This document shows, piece by piece, positions 50,647 through 59,863 of a stretch of DNA of 64,000 nucleotides. How positions within the stretch are numbered: the stretch's first letter is position 1; every line of letters starts with the position of its first letter. The translations under genes and the position numbers were made by a program. This stretch comes from Pseudomaricurvus hydrocarbonicus (GTDB lineage: Bacteria; Pseudomonadota; Gammaproteobacteria; Pseudomonadales; Cellvibrionaceae). The notes under the pieces were generated by a model. The model was not told where the DNA came from, searched no databases, and was given only the letters and a program-made list of their open reading frames with translations. Location: positions 310,001 through 374,000 of the forward strand of contig NZ_JAAONZ010000003.1 in assembly GCF_011602365.1 (NCBI RefSeq). The letters run 5' to 3'.

Positions 50647-51948
50647 CTAAGCTGAAATTTTACTGTAGCTCGCCCCTAAAGTAGAATTTACACAGTCAAC
50701 AAGCAGAGCAGCCCTCCCCACAACCCCCAAATCAAACGCCCCATGCCCGGTCGCCAATACCACCGCATCAAACCCCTCAATATTCTCCACCGTCAACTCC
50801 ACGCTCTGTAAATCAAATTGGTGATCGCGCATCTTCGGGAATACCGGAATGTGTGGGTCGCTGTAAGCTACGTCAGCGCCTTTTGATCTCAAAATTTCCA
50901 TAATTTTAATGGCCGGGCTTTCCCGCGCGTCATCGATGTCTTTTTTGTAGGCAATGCCCAGGATCAGGATTTTGCTGCCTTTAAGGGCTTTGCCTTGGTC
51001 GTTGAGGGCGTCCATCAGTTTGCCCACCACCCATGCTGGCATACCGCGGTTGATTTCGCCGGAGAGTTCAATAAAGCGGGTGTTGATGTTGTACTCTTTG
51101 GCTTTCCAGGTCAGGTAGTAGGGGTCGATGGGGATGCAGTGTCCACCGAGACCGGGGCCGGGGGTGTATTTGGTAAAGCCGAAGGGTTTGGTGGCGGCGG
51201 CGTCGATGACTTCGTGGATGTTGATGCCCATTTTGTCGGCGACCATTTTCATTTCGTTCACCAGGCCTATGTTAACGGCGCGGTGGATGTTTTCCAGCAG
51301 TTTGGTCATCTCGGCGGCTTTGGTGGAGCTGACGGTGACCACCCGCTCGACGATGCTGCCGTAAAAAGCTTCCCCAGCCTGGGCGCAGGCGTTTGTGATA
51401 CCGCCAAGGACCTTGGGGATCTTATGGGTCGGAAACTCTTGGTTGCCAGGGTCTTCCCGTTCTGGCGAGTAAACCACAAAGATGTCTTGCCCGGGGGTGA
51501 GGCCGAGCTCTTCGACCAGCGGCACAATTTCTTCTTCGGTGGTGCCGGGGTAGGTGGTGCTTTCCAGCGATATCAGCTGGTCCTGGTGCAAATAGGGCTT
51601 GCAGGTTTGCAGCGTGTCGCGGATGAAGTGCAGGTCGGGCTCGTGGTGTTTGGACAGCGGCGTGGGCAGGCACAGAATGACCACATCGGTGTTGGCGATG
51701 AGGGCAAAGTCGGTGGTGGCCTGAAAACCCTTGTCGTTGGCGTTGCGAATGCGCTGTAGATCAATGTGTTTGATGTAGCTGAGGTTGTCTCTCAGTTGCT
51801 GAATTTTGCCGAGATCCACATCAAAGCCAATGACGTTGCGGTAGCCCGCCTCGCTCACCGTTAAGGCCAGTGGCAAGCCCACGTAGCCCAGGCCGATGAT
51901 GCCGACGGTGGCTTCTCTGTTGTTGATTTTCTGAAGCAGGCTGGTCAT
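50647..51948 (-). CDS. Nucleotide-sugar dehydrogenase (UDP-N-acetylglucosamine 6-dehydrogenase, WbpA-like)
   Basis: Oxidises a UDP-HexNAc to the uronate, a common first step to acidic O-antigen or capsule sugars. The protein is 433 residues from ATG 51948 ([10 protein letters not shown]), with the NAD loop [14 protein letters not shown] (about 16-29), TYPGTTEEE, the WbpA-type SPEREDPGN, and the catalytic Cys in [16 protein letters not shown]. The frame stays open 68 codons further upstream, but that extension is translated dispersed repeat ([10 protein letters not shown]) and is rejected. Codon choice and G+C look like the backbone rather than the island. Confidence 0.88.
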   Translation of the reverse strand: MTSLLQKINNREATVGIIGLGYVGLPLALTVSEAGYRNVIGFDVDLGKIQQLRDNLSYIKHIDLQRIRNANDKGFQATTDFALIANTDVVILCLPTPLSKHHEPDLHFIRDTLQTCKPYLHQDQLISLESTTYPGTTEEEIVPLVEELGLTPGQDIFVVYSPEREDPGNQEFPTHKIPKVLGGITNACAQAGEAFYGSIVERVVTVSSTKAAEMTKLLENIHRAVNIGLVNEMKMVADKMGINIHEVIDAAATKPFGFTKYTPGPGLGGHCIPIDPYYLTWKAKEYNINTRFIELSGEINRGMPAWVVGKLMDALNDQGKALKGSKILILGIAYKKDIDDARESPAIKIMEILRSKGADVAYSDPHIPVFPKMRDHQFDLQSVELTVENIEGFDAVVLATGHGAFDLGVVGRAALLVDCVNSTLGASYSKISA

Positions 51949-51990
51949 GTAAGTGATGAATTCCTTTTTGGGGCCGGGCTCGTGGGCTGA

Positions 51991-52113
51991 GAAATTGCCA
52001 CGTCGCTTCGCTCCTCGCAATGACGAGTTTTTAATGGCTGTGCGTATATCTATGTTTACTACGGCATGCCTGAGGTTGCCACGTCGCGTCTTGTAGTGAC
52101 GCGTTTTCAATGC
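51991..52113. repeat. Dispersed ATTGCCACG...CTCGCAATGACGAG repeat, one good and one decayed copy
   Basis: ATTGCCACGTCGC through CTCGCAATGACGAG (51992-52027) has the inverted core ATTGC/GCAAT. A decayed relative, TTGCCACGTCGCG...GTAGTGACGCG, lies at about 52075-52103. They occupy the region upstream of the dehydrogenase and create a false N-terminal extension of it. The region 51949-52292 contains no gene. Confidence 0.75.
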
Positions 52114-52292
52114 TCGTAGGGGATCCCAATTCAATGCTCGTACGTGCATCACCAGTGGTTCGGCCAGAACAGGGCTACAACCCAGCGGGGGTTGTTACTC
52201 TGCTGCTGGAATGGCAATGGCAACGCTATCTTCCTGGAGTGGCCTGAGGCACTGCTTATGGTCGGGCAGGTGAAGGGTATCGCCTTCAGCCC

Positions 52293-53150
52293 TTACATCT
52301 TAAAGCGCATCGACAGATCCACGGCCTTGCAATCTTTGGTCAGTGCCCCGATCGAAATGTAATCAACCCCGGTTTCGGCGATCGGCCGCAGGGTTTCGTC
52401 GGTGATGCCGCCGGAGGCTTCCAGTTTGGTGTTGCTGTTATTCTCTTCTTTATTAAACCGCACAGCTTCGCGCATGTCGTCTAAAGAAAAGTTGTCGAGC
52501 ATCACAATATCGGCGCCTGCGGCGAGGGCTTCTTTAAATTCGGTCAGGTTTTCGACTTCCACTTCGACCGGTTTGCCGGGCTCCTGCTGTTTGGCGGTGG
52601 TGATGGCCTGAGTGATGCCTCCGCAGGCGGCAATGTGGTTTTCCTTGATCAGGAAGGCATCGTAAAGACCGATGCGGTGGTTAAAGCAGTTGCCACAGGT
52701 CACGGCGTATTTTTGGGCGGTGCGCAGGCCGGGAATGGTTTTGCGGGTGTCCAGCAGTTTCACGCCCGTACCTTCGACCAGCTTGGCGTAGCGGTTGCTG
52801 ACCGTGGCGGTGGCGGACAACAGCTGCAGGAAATTCAGGGCACTGCGTTCGCCGGTGAGCAGCGAGCGGGCACTGCCTTTCAGGCTGAACAGCGGTGAGT
52901 TGGCTGTGACGTGATCGCCGTCGGCCACGTGCCAGGTGACTTCGACGGTATTATCCAGCTGCTTGAAGACTTCATCGACCCAGGCGACACCGGCGATGAC
53001 ACAGTCGTCACGGGTAATGATGGTGGCTTCGCCGGGCTCGCCCTCGGGAATCAAGCGGGCAGTGATGTCGCCGTCTTTAATATCTTCTGCCAGTGCAATT
53101 TTGACGCTGTGTTGCAGGTCTTGGAGGAGTCCGGGAATGGTGTCGATCAT
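52293..53150 (-). CDS. nadC: Nicotinate-nucleotide pyrophosphorylase (quinolinate phosphoribosyltransferase) NadC
   Basis: Converts quinolinate and PRPP to nicotinate mononucleotide in NAD synthesis. The 285 residues include [62 protein letters not shown]-like [20 protein letters not shown], and the C-terminal [20 protein letters not shown]. It marks the return to the conserved backbone beyond the sugar island; in Pseudomonas the equivalent gene is next to pilA. Confidence 0.97.
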   Translation of the reverse strand: MIDTIPGLLQDLQHSVKIALAEDIKDGDITARLIPEGEPGEATIITRDDCVIAGVAWVDEVFKQLDNTVEVTWHVADGDHVTANSPLFSLKGSARSLLTGERSALNFLQLLSATATVSNRYAKLVEGTGVKLLDTRKTIPGLRTAQKYAVTCGNCFNHRIGLYDAFLIKENHIAACGGITQAITTAKQQEPGKPVEVEVENLTEFKEALAAGADIVMLDNFSLDDMREAVRFNKEENNSNTKLEASGGITDETLRPIAETGVDYISIGALTKDCKAVDLSMRFKM

Positions 53151-53286
53151 GGTGAGCCTGTTTGTTGGGTCTGTTTTTTGGGGCTACAACTTAGGTAGCA
53201 TGCCTGACTGTTCAGTCTACTCAGTGTGCTTCTATCGTCTGTATAGACTTTGTTGTTTTGCATTACTCGTCAATCCTGGCGCGAGG

Positions 53287-53406
53287 CCAGGGAGATTGCT
53301 TCGTGCCTCGCAATGACGAGTTCTTCCCTGGAGATTGCTTCGTGTCTCGCAATGACGAGTTCTTCCCTGGGTATTACTTCGTGCCTCGCAATGACGAGTT
53401 GTTCTG
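53287..53406. repeat. Three tandem copies of a 39-bp repeat with GCAATGACGAG core
   Basis: Copies begin near 53292, 53331 and 53370 with exact 39-bp period. Each holds GATTGCTTCGTG (the third changed to TATTACTTCGTG), CCTCGCAATGACGAG and TTCTTCCCTGG. The ATTGC...GCAAT arms form a short hairpin. Related single copies lie at 51991 and 62464 and a decayed one near 29490. The region 53151-53495 between nadC and the protease gene contains no gene. Confidence 0.88.
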
Positions 53407-53495
53407 TGTTCTTAATAACGTGTTCTCAATATATGGGCTGGATTCTATCAGTAAATCCCGGCTTGGGCATGCCCGCCATTCAGCCCCAACGCCGC

Positions 53496-54032
53496 CTACT
53501 CGGGCCAAACGGCCTGCCTGAGCACCAGTTGTCCCTGGCTCTGCCGGAATTCAATGGATTTGAGGGCGCTCATGCCCAATAGCACCTCGTTGCCGCGCAT
53601 GCCGGGGTTGATGCTGGCGCGAACGTCGGTCAGGTGGATGTCCCCGAGCGCAACGTTGTCGAGTCGGGTTGAATAGACCGTGACGTTGCCGTTGGCAGTG
53701 GAAGCAATCTGAGGGTTACCGGCTTTCAGGCCGAGCTTGTTGGCCAGTCTTTGGGGGATCACGACATCAGTCGCGCCGGTGTCGAGCAGAAACACCACCG
53801 GTTGCTGGTTGATCAGGCCGGAGGCCACGTAGTGGTGTTGGCGGTTACTGTCCAGCACCACCTCCCGGTATTGAGCGTTTATTGAACTGTTGGGGGAGGT
53901 GTTGGGGTTGATCTGGCTTTCTTCCCAGTTGCCGAAACCCCAGGTCAGCAGGCCTATCACCAGCAGCCAGAATACAATGAGCATGCCTTTGCCCATGGCT
54001 CGGGTGTCAGAGGGGGCTTGGGAGGGGGGCAT
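53496..54032 (-). CDS. Retropepsin-like aspartic protease, membrane anchored
   Basis: The 178-residue protein has an N-terminal membrane helix (about 15-35, GMLIVFWLLVIGLLTWGF), a linker, then a single retroviral-type protease domain with the active-site motif VFLLDTGATDVVIP and the partner strand EVLLGMSALKSIEF near the C-terminus. Such clan AA proteins work as homodimers; the bacterial TIGR02281-type members have no well-defined substrate. It is divergent from the DUF1631 gene. An alternative start is ATG 53996 (MGKGMLIV). Confidence 0.85.
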   Translation of the reverse strand: MPPSQAPSDTRAMGKGMLIVFWLLVIGLLTWGFGNWEESQINPNTSPNSSINAQYREVVLDSNRQHHYVASGLINQQPVVFLLDTGATDVVIPQRLANKLGLKAGNPQIASTANGNVTVYSTRLDNVALGDIHLTDVRASINPGMRGNEVLLGMSALKSIEFRQSQGQLVLRQAVWPE

Positions 54033-54292
54033 GATCGTGGGTTCTCCTGTTGTGATTGTTTGGTGTCAATGCCTGGGGTCAACTAATCACTGGTTCTAGA
54101 GAGTGTCATAAAGTTGCATTAAGATTATAAGAATGATTTCAGCTTATATCAAAACGTGATGATATTCTCGAATACAGTGTTTGTCTCTGGTACGTCAACT
54201 CCCCTGAATTATACTCGATTCGCACTCTGGTATAAGACGATTCCCTGTTTTCCCGCATTTTCCTTGATGGGCTTTCGCAATTTCAGAGGCAG

Positions 54293-56818
54293 ATGTTTGG
54301 GACCGCTGGCCTGAGGAATAGACAAAAGGTGTTTGACAAGTCAAAGAACTTCAACGGGGCATCGAATGTGGTGTCTTTAGTCTCAGCCTCCCCTGAGGAA
54401 GCGCCCATGCGCTCAGCGCAGGTGTCCCTGGCACGCTTGCCAGCACCGGTGCATCGGGTGCGGGAAAAGGCGACAGCTCTATTGCAGCAAACCCTGACGA
54501 GTCTCTTTAGTGGCGCGGACGATGCTCTGTTTGATCTGGCAGATAAAGCCACGAGCAATCAGGATCAAAACATCTATTTTGAGGCTATGCGCGAAGTACG
54601 GCTTAAACGCCGTGAAACCGAACAACATTTTTTCGCCCAACTGGATCGTGCCTATACGGCGTTGTCGCGGGCAATCCCGGAAGAAGCCGCTGACACTTCC
54701 CTGGCGACGAACGATCTGAAACTGGTTGATAATACTCTGGAGTTTCAGGTGGCGGTCGAAAGCATGACGGCGAAGGCGCTGACGTCGTGCGCCGAAGGGG
54801 CACAACACATTGCTTTGCGACTCAACAGCCTGGTCCCAGCCAAAGTGTATCAAATGAACAATCCCGTTGGCCCGGATGTGTTGTGCAAAAGTTTTTTGAG
54901 TGTCATTGAACCGCTCGAGGTGGACATTAAAGCCAAGCTGGTTTTACTGAAGCTCTTTGATAAGGCCGTCATGGCTCAGTTGAGTAAGATCTACCAGATC
55001 CTGAACAGCGTGTTAATTCAACAGAATGTATTGCCTTCGCTGGCGATTCATGACAGCAGCCAGCAACGCCAAACAAACACTTCAGCGCAGCGCTCCGCTT
55101 CCGCGAACGGTCAGCAAGGTGCAGGCACGGCTCAAACAGCTGCCGTTCAGGCGCCGGTGTTGGAGCAGTTACGCGGTTTATTGACGCCCGGTGAATCGGA
55201 AATGCCTGCTCAAGCAGGGGGGGGGGTAGCCGCTCTCAACAAGACGGCTGGCCCTCAGGTTCCCGCCGGCGATGCTGCGGTTGGCGCTCCTTCTTCCTCT
55301 GGTGCCACTGGCGTAGAGGGGGAGCCGCTGGCCTTATCCGTGACCGAGCTTGCGGAATTGTTGACTGCCTTGCAGTACCAGCCGATGACCAATTCCGGAG
55401 CACAACATTTACTTGATGCGACTCAATTGACGCAGTTGTTGCAACGGTCCGCGAAAGCTAAAACGTGCGTGTCCTCAGAGGATCAGGATGTGATGAATCT
55501 CATCTACATGCTGTTTCAATTTATCCTGGACGACAGAAGCCTGGCGACAAGCATGCAACGTCAGTTGGCGCGCTTGCAGATCCCGCTGTTGAAAGTCGCC
55601 ATTGTGGATAAATCCTTTTTTATCCGCGCAGGTCACCCGGCCCGGCGTTTGTTGAATGAGTTGGCCACTGCCGCATTGGGTTGGCAGGAACCGGATAAGG
55701 GGATTCAAGAGGACCCTCTGTTCAAAAAAGTAGTGTCCATCATCGAGGTGGTTATTGCGGACTTTGAGGACGACGCTGCTATTTTTGATGCGTTGTTAAC
55801 GGATTTTCTTGCCTTTACTGAGAAGGAGCGGCGTCGAGCCGATGTTTTGGAAAAGCGTACAGTGGATGCTGAAGGGGGTAAGGCCAAGTCTGAGTTTGTC
55901 CGCTCTCAAGTCAGTGAACAGATTGATGCCATTGTTCAGGGGAGAGAGCTGCCGGCCTGTGTGTCCATCATTCTGGATGGACCCTGGCATAACGTGATGT
56001 TTATCACCCTGTTAAAGTGCGGTAGTGATACCGAGGCGTGGCAGGCGGTTAGCCAGGTGGTTGACGATCTGGTTTGGTCGGTTACCGCAATTCTGGATGC
56101 GCCGGCCCGTAAACGCTTCATGGGAATGTTGCCGGGGTTGTTGAAAAACCTGCGCAAAGGGTTTGAAGAAATTTCGTACAACCCGTTGGAAATGAACAAA
56201 TTGTTGCAGCAGTTGGAAGCAGAGCACTTGCGTCGTATGCGTGCGCCCCTGGGGCAGCCTCCTGTTGCGAGCGCCATTGATGTTGCGGCACCTGATGCCA
56301 GACACGCAGCCGGAAAGGCGGGGGATCCCGGCTCAATCGATCCGGTAAATGCCGGGTTCTCGGTAGCATCCCCAGTGACGGATAAGCCTGAGTTGAGGTC
56401 GTCAGAACCTCCTGAACGAAAAGCGGGAGGACCCGGGCGGGGTGACTCGAAACCTGCTCAACCCACACGCCCCGAAAAAAGTGTAATCATGGACGGTGAC
56501 GGCAGTAAAAGCAGCCAGCCTGATTCAGAGGTTTCTGCTGCCTGGTTGGGGCAAGTGGACCGGTTTGCTCAGGGGGCCTGGTTCGAAGTGGCTGAGCCCG
56601 GCCAGCCCGTTTTTCGCTGTCGTTTGGCCGCAGTGATGAAGGCGGTTGATAAGTTTATCTTTGTGAACCGCAGCGGGATGAAGGTGGCCGAAAAAAGCCG
56701 AAAAGAGCTGGCACGAGCCTTGGAAACCAAGGTTTTCAGGGCGCTGGACGACGGCATGCTGTTTGACCGTGCGCTGGAGTCGGTCATCGGTAATTTGCGC
56801 GAGACCAGAAGCAAGTAG
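54293..56818 (+). CDS. DUF1631 family protein
   Basis: The 841-residue protein is large, soluble and mostly helical. The conserved N-terminal region is KATALLQQTLTSLFSGADDALFDLADKA; the centre has QDVMNLIYMLFQFILDDRSL and a long regulator-like helix region. Low-complexity, Pro/Ala/Gly-rich linkers lie at about 255-345 and 660-735. The C-terminal WFEVAEPGQPVFRCRLAAVM...FIFVNRSGMKV resembles a PilZ-like barrel. DUF1631 proteins are widespread in gammaproteobacteria and sit between nadC and ampD in pseudomonads, but have no established role that I can state. The stop codon lies in a 25-bp tandem repeat. Confidence 0.85.
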   Translation: MFGTAGLRNRQKVFDKSKNFNGASNVVSLVSASPEEAPMRSAQVSLARLPAPVHRVREKATALLQQTLTSLFSGADDALFDLADKATSNQDQNIYFEAMREVRLKRRETEQHFFAQLDRAYTALSRAIPEEAADTSLATNDLKLVDNTLEFQVAVESMTAKALTSCAEGAQHIALRLNSLVPAKVYQMNNPVGPDVLCKSFLSVIEPLEVDIKAKLVLLKLFDKAVMAQLSKIYQILNSVLIQQNVLPSLAIHDSSQQRQTNTSAQRSASANGQQGAGTAQTAAVQAPVLEQLRGLLTPGESEMPAQAGGGVAALNKTAGPQVPAGDAAVGAPSSSGATGVEGEPLALSVTELAELLTALQYQPMTNSGAQHLLDATQLTQLLQRSAKAKTCVSSEDQDVMNLIYMLFQFILDDRSLATSMQRQLARLQIPLLKVAIVDKSFFIRAGHPARRLLNELATAALGWQEPDKGIQEDPLFKKVVSIIEVVIADFEDDAAIFDALLTDFLAFTEKERRRADVLEKRTVDAEGGKAKSEFVRSQVSEQIDAIVQGRELPACVSIILDGPWHNVMFITLLKCGSDTEAWQAVSQVVDDLVWSVTAILDAPARKRFMGMLPGLLKNLRKGFEEISYNPLEMNKLLQQLEAEHLRRMRAPLGQPPVASAIDVAAPDARHAAGKAGDPGSIDPVNAGFSVASPVTDKPELRSSEPPERKAGGPGRGDSKPAQPTRPEKSVIMDGDGSKSSQPDSEVSAAWLGQVDRFAQGAWFEVAEPGQPVFRCRLAAVMKAVDKFIFVNRSGMKVAEKSRKELARALETKVFRALDDGMLFDRALESVIGNLRETRSK

Positions 56819-56915
56819 TCTCAAGACTTGGGTCAACAGGTAGTCTCAAGACTGAGGTCAACAGGTAGTCTCAAGACTGAGGTCAACAGGCAGCCTCAAG
56901 ACTGGGGGCAACAGG
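56816..56915. repeat. 25-bp tandem repeat, about four copies, at the end of the DUF1631 gene
   Basis: The unit reads AGGTAGTCTCAAGACT then GAGGTCAAC. The second and third copies are identical; the first and fourth carry a few changes. The unit contains AGTCT-CA-AGACT, an interrupted palindrome. The TAG stop of the DUF1631 gene is part of the first copy. Confidence 0.88.
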
Positions 56916-57091
56916 CCGTCGCGAGCGGGCCTGGTAACCCCAAGAGCCGACTGTGGCTTTCAGCGGGTGTGTATAGAGCCCCTGTCATTGAAGCAATGTG
57001 CCTGGCCACGGGTGTCTTCGCAAGCGCCAGTGCCCGCAAACCGATGTCGTTCAAACTGGTGAACCGCGCCGCAGTTGTGTAATCTTGGTGG

Positions 57092-57760
57092 ATGAACGCC
57101 AATCACCCGACTGACGGTATACGAATGCCTCCCCAGCCAAAAGACAAGCCCCCACAGGATTCGACGCATTCCGAGGACTCCGGGGCGGCTCACGCATCCA
57201 ACCTTCCCCTGAGCGTGGATGCAGAGGGCTGGGTCAATGCGGCTGTTTGTGTTCCCTCCCCAAACTGTGACGAACGTGCCGACCCTGAAGACATCTCACT
57301 GTTGGTGATTCACAACATCAGTTTGCCGCCTGGTGAATTTGAAAATGGCTGTGTGCAGCAGTTTTTCTGTAACCAGCTGGACCACGCTGCGCATCCCTTT
57401 TTTCAGGAGATCGTCGGCCTGGAGGTCTCTTCGCATTTTTTTATCAGCCGTCAGGGGGCACTGACTCAATTTGTCCCGGTGGGTGCACGGGCCTGGCATG
57501 CAGGCGCCTCCACTTTCAATGGTCGGGAGCGCTGTAATGACTTCTCCATTGGTATCGAGTTGGAAGGCACGGATGAGCAGCCGTACACTGATCAGCAATA
57601 TGCTTGCCTGCAGCGACTGACGGACACTCTGATGAGACATTACCCCGCCATATCAGTGGAGCGGATTACCGGGCATTCAGACATTTCGCCCGGGCGGAAA
57701 ACGGATCCCGGTCCGGCTTTCGACTGGCCGCGTTACCTTGATGGGTTGGCAAGCCGGTAA
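57092..57760 (+). CDS. ampD: 1,6-anhydro-N-acetylmuramyl-L-alanine amidase AmpD
   Basis: Cytoplasmic zinc amidase that strips peptide from anhydro-muropeptides during cell-wall recycling and thereby controls beta-lactamase induction in organisms with AmpR. The 222 residues include H74 in VIHNISLPPG, H195 in GHSDISPGRK, K203 and D205, which match the E. coli ligands and catalytic Lys, plus WHAGASTFNGRERCNDFSIG. The N-terminus is about 37 residues longer than in E. coli; ATG 57125 is another possible start. It precedes ampE. Confidence 0.95.
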   Translation: MNANHPTDGIRMPPQPKDKPPQDSTHSEDSGAAHASNLPLSVDAEGWVNAAVCVPSPNCDERADPEDISLLVIHNISLPPGEFENGCVQQFFCNQLDHAAHPFFQEIVGLEVSSHFFISRQGALTQFVPVGARAWHAGASTFNGRERCNDFSIGIELEGTDEQPYTDQQYACLQRLTDTLMRHYPAISVERITGHSDISPGRKTDPGPAFDWPRYLDGLASR

Positions 57761-57949
57761 TCGGATCCACACAGCTTTTGGAAGGGATCATAAATCCGGT
57801 ATTGATAAAAGATCCGGCGCAGCTAAAACAACCGCCATTAATACAGCAATGTCGTAGATAAACAGTGTCGTAGATCAAAGTACCACCGCAGAAAAAATAG
57901 CCGGACAGAGAGACGTCGGGCTTATAACAATAGGACAAGGAGTTAAAAC

Positions 57950-58789
57950 ATGACCTTTGTGGCCATCATCATCGTATTTGTTTTGGTGCAATATTGGGGG
58001 TCTGTCGACACCTTTCATCGTGATGGCTGGTTTGACGACTGGTCGGACACCACCCGCAGCTGGTTTGAAGGCAATGCAGGACTGCAGCTGCTGGCCCTGG
58101 TGGTGTTGCCTCTACTGCTGCTCTGGTTGTGCCTGGGGCTGTTGGATCAGATTTCGGGCGGACTCTATTTTCTGGCCTCTATCCCTTTGCTGCTTTTCAG
58201 TCTAGGGCGGGGCAACTACAGTGAGTGGCTGGCCGGCTACTGCGAGGCGTATCACCGCAATGATAACGAAGTGGCCACGGAGTATGCACAGCGTTTGGGT
58301 GTGGATGCGAATGAAATTTCAGATTGGCCCGAGTTGCATCGTGAGGTGTTGCGTAAAGCGGGTTATCAGGGGTTGGAGCGCTGGTTTACCGCCATTTTTT
58401 GGTTTGCTTTGTTGGGGCCGATCGGGGCGGTATTTTATCGTTTGGCATCCTTGGCCCAGAAGGCTCCGAACCAGTCTGAAGAGCTGCAGGAGTTTTCCGC
58501 GCAGCTCTTGTGGCTTCTGGAGTGGCCGGTGGTCCGGTTATTGGGATTAAGCTTTGCCTTGACGGGCAACTTTGTCAGCTGTTTTCATGGCTGGAAGGAG
58601 CACCTGCTGAGTCGTGATCACAGTACCGAGGATGTGATGGAGTTTTACACTCACGGCGCCCTCAGTGTGAATGGGGACGGGGTTACTTTGGAGAGTGTGA
58701 CTGAACAGGAAGTGGAGTCTCTTATCCCGTTGCTCAGCCGCAGCCTGATTTTGTGGTTCTGCGTCTTGGCGTTGCTGGCGATTTTATAA
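57950..58789 (+). CDS. ampE: Inner-membrane protein AmpE
   Basis: The 279-residue membrane protein has a typical AmpE start (MTFVAIIIVFVLVQYWGS), an internal cytoplasmic stretch (WLAGYCEAYHRNDNEVATEY), the conserved FWFALLGPIGAVFYRLASL, and a C-terminal helix (LWFCVLALLAIL). AmpE is considered a sensory or signalling protein of the CobD/CbiB-like superfamily in the ampDE operon. It is separated from ampD by 189 bases, more than usual. Confidence 0.93.
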   Translation: MTFVAIIIVFVLVQYWGSVDTFHRDGWFDDWSDTTRSWFEGNAGLQLLALVVLPLLLLWLCLGLLDQISGGLYFLASIPLLLFSLGRGNYSEWLAGYCEAYHRNDNEVATEYAQRLGVDANEISDWPELHREVLRKAGYQGLERWFTAIFWFALLGPIGAVFYRLASLAQKAPNQSEELQEFSAQLLWLLEWPVVRLLGLSFALTGNFVSCFHGWKEHLLSRDHSTEDVMEFYTHGALSVNGDGVTLESVTEQEVESLIPLLSRSLILWFCVLALLAIL

Positions 58790-58877
58790 ACAGGGTTATC
58801 ATTACAGCCAGGCGCGTTGCCTTTGAGGCAAGCCCTGAGCATGATAGCCCCCGATGTAGACGAATGATCTGAAGTTA

Positions 58878-59651
58878 ATGCAAGACTCGAATTCAACAAA
58901 AAGCTCGAAATCAACTCAGGCCCCGGGCTCCACCCGGGCTCCGAACTTATCTCCGGGCTCCAGAGCCGCAAGTGATCAGCAGCTTAGCACCAAGACTCAG
59001 AAGCTTAGCACCAAGACTCAGAAGCTGAGTAAAGGAGAGCAGACCCGCCTGAAGATCCTCAGGGCCGCGTTGCGTGTCATTGCCCGGTCAGGCCCTCGGG
59101 CTGTGACCCATAGGGGGGTGGCGAAAGAGGCAGCAGTCAGTCTGTCCTTGACTACGTATTATTTCAAAGACCTGTCTGAGCTGCTGATTGAGGCGTTCCG
59201 GCTCCACAAGCAGGAATTGCACGATCAGATTGCGCCTAATTTTCTGTCCTTCCAGGGTCAGGTTGAGTTAATTCAAACTTGCCGTGCTCAGGGGGACCGA
59301 GAGGGTCTGAGGGCGTCGATCCATGCCATCACCGAGCAATTAAGTGACTTCATGATTGCGCGCAGTCAGGAGGATTCACAGGGGTTGATGGTGGAAATGG
59401 CGTTTTTCTTTGATTTGCACATGCCAGATCATTTTCGGCAAATTGCCTATGAGCTGCGGCAAAGGTTCGTTGATGATGTGATTGAGCTGGCGACTCAAGT
59501 GGGGTCTGATGACCCGGTTTCTGACGCCGAATTGATTGTCTCAACCGTGCAGCGACTGCAATTGGAGCTGAGGTCAGTACCGAATTGCATGTCTGAGGAG
59601 AAGCTGAGGCGGCAATTGCAGCATCTGGTGTGGCGGCTCTGGCGGGATTGA
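58878..59651 (+). CDS. TetR-family transcriptional regulator
   Basis: The 257-residue protein has a polar N-terminal tail of about 55 residues containing a duplicated heptapeptide (LSTKTQK twice, encoded by a 21-base direct repeat). The TetR helix-turn-helix follows: RLKILRAALRVIARSGPRAV, THRGVAKEAAVSLSLTTYYF. The C-terminal ligand domain is all-helical, with no recognisable ligand motif. A later start within the tail is possible, but no good ribosome site points to one. Its targets may include the palindromes downstream at 59743 or the next genes; this is inference. Confidence 0.82.
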   Translation: MQDSNSTKSSKSTQAPGSTRAPNLSPGSRAASDQQLSTKTQKLSTKTQKLSKGEQTRLKILRAALRVIARSGPRAVTHRGVAKEAAVSLSLTTYYFKDLSELLIEAFRLHKQELHDQIAPNFLSFQGQVELIQTCRAQGDREGLRASIHAITEQLSDFMIARSQEDSQGLMVEMAFFFDLHMPDHFRQIAYELRQRFVDDVIELATQVGSDDPVSDAELIVSTVQRLQLELRSVPNCMSEEKLRRQLQHLVWRLWRD

Positions 59652-59742
59652 GGGTTTTTATTCCTTTTTAATACAAGCCCGTAAGATACTTTACCCGTGC
59701 CCGGACTTTCTGACGGGTCGTACTCTGCGCCATATCGCCAGT

Positions 59743-59772
59743 TTACCGTATGTAAGTGATCGCATACGGTAA
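59743..59772. promoter_or_regulatory. Perfect 10-bp inverted repeat after the TetR gene
   Basis: TTACCGTATG, ten bases, CATACGGTAA. A short distance later comes CTTGTTTTT, so it could be a weak terminator of the TetR gene, but A/T pairs at the base and long arm symmetry also suit an operator. Confidence 0.5.
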
Positions 59773-59863
59773 GAGCCTTGTTTTTGTGGGGTTTTCTCCG
59801 TTCAACGATTTTGCTCTAAGGGCTGAAAAAGGGTTGACCCTGACTGGTCGCTGGGAATATGAT

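Noticed and set aside
50995-51759. 254-residue plus-strand frame opposite the nucleotide-sugar dehydrogenase
   Set aside because: Its Val/Gly/Phe-rich composition is a shadow of the real gene, which has all NAD and catalytic motifs.
53287-53406. CRISPR array
   Set aside because: The copies follow each other with a continuous 39-bp period and no unique spacers; no cas gene is nearby.
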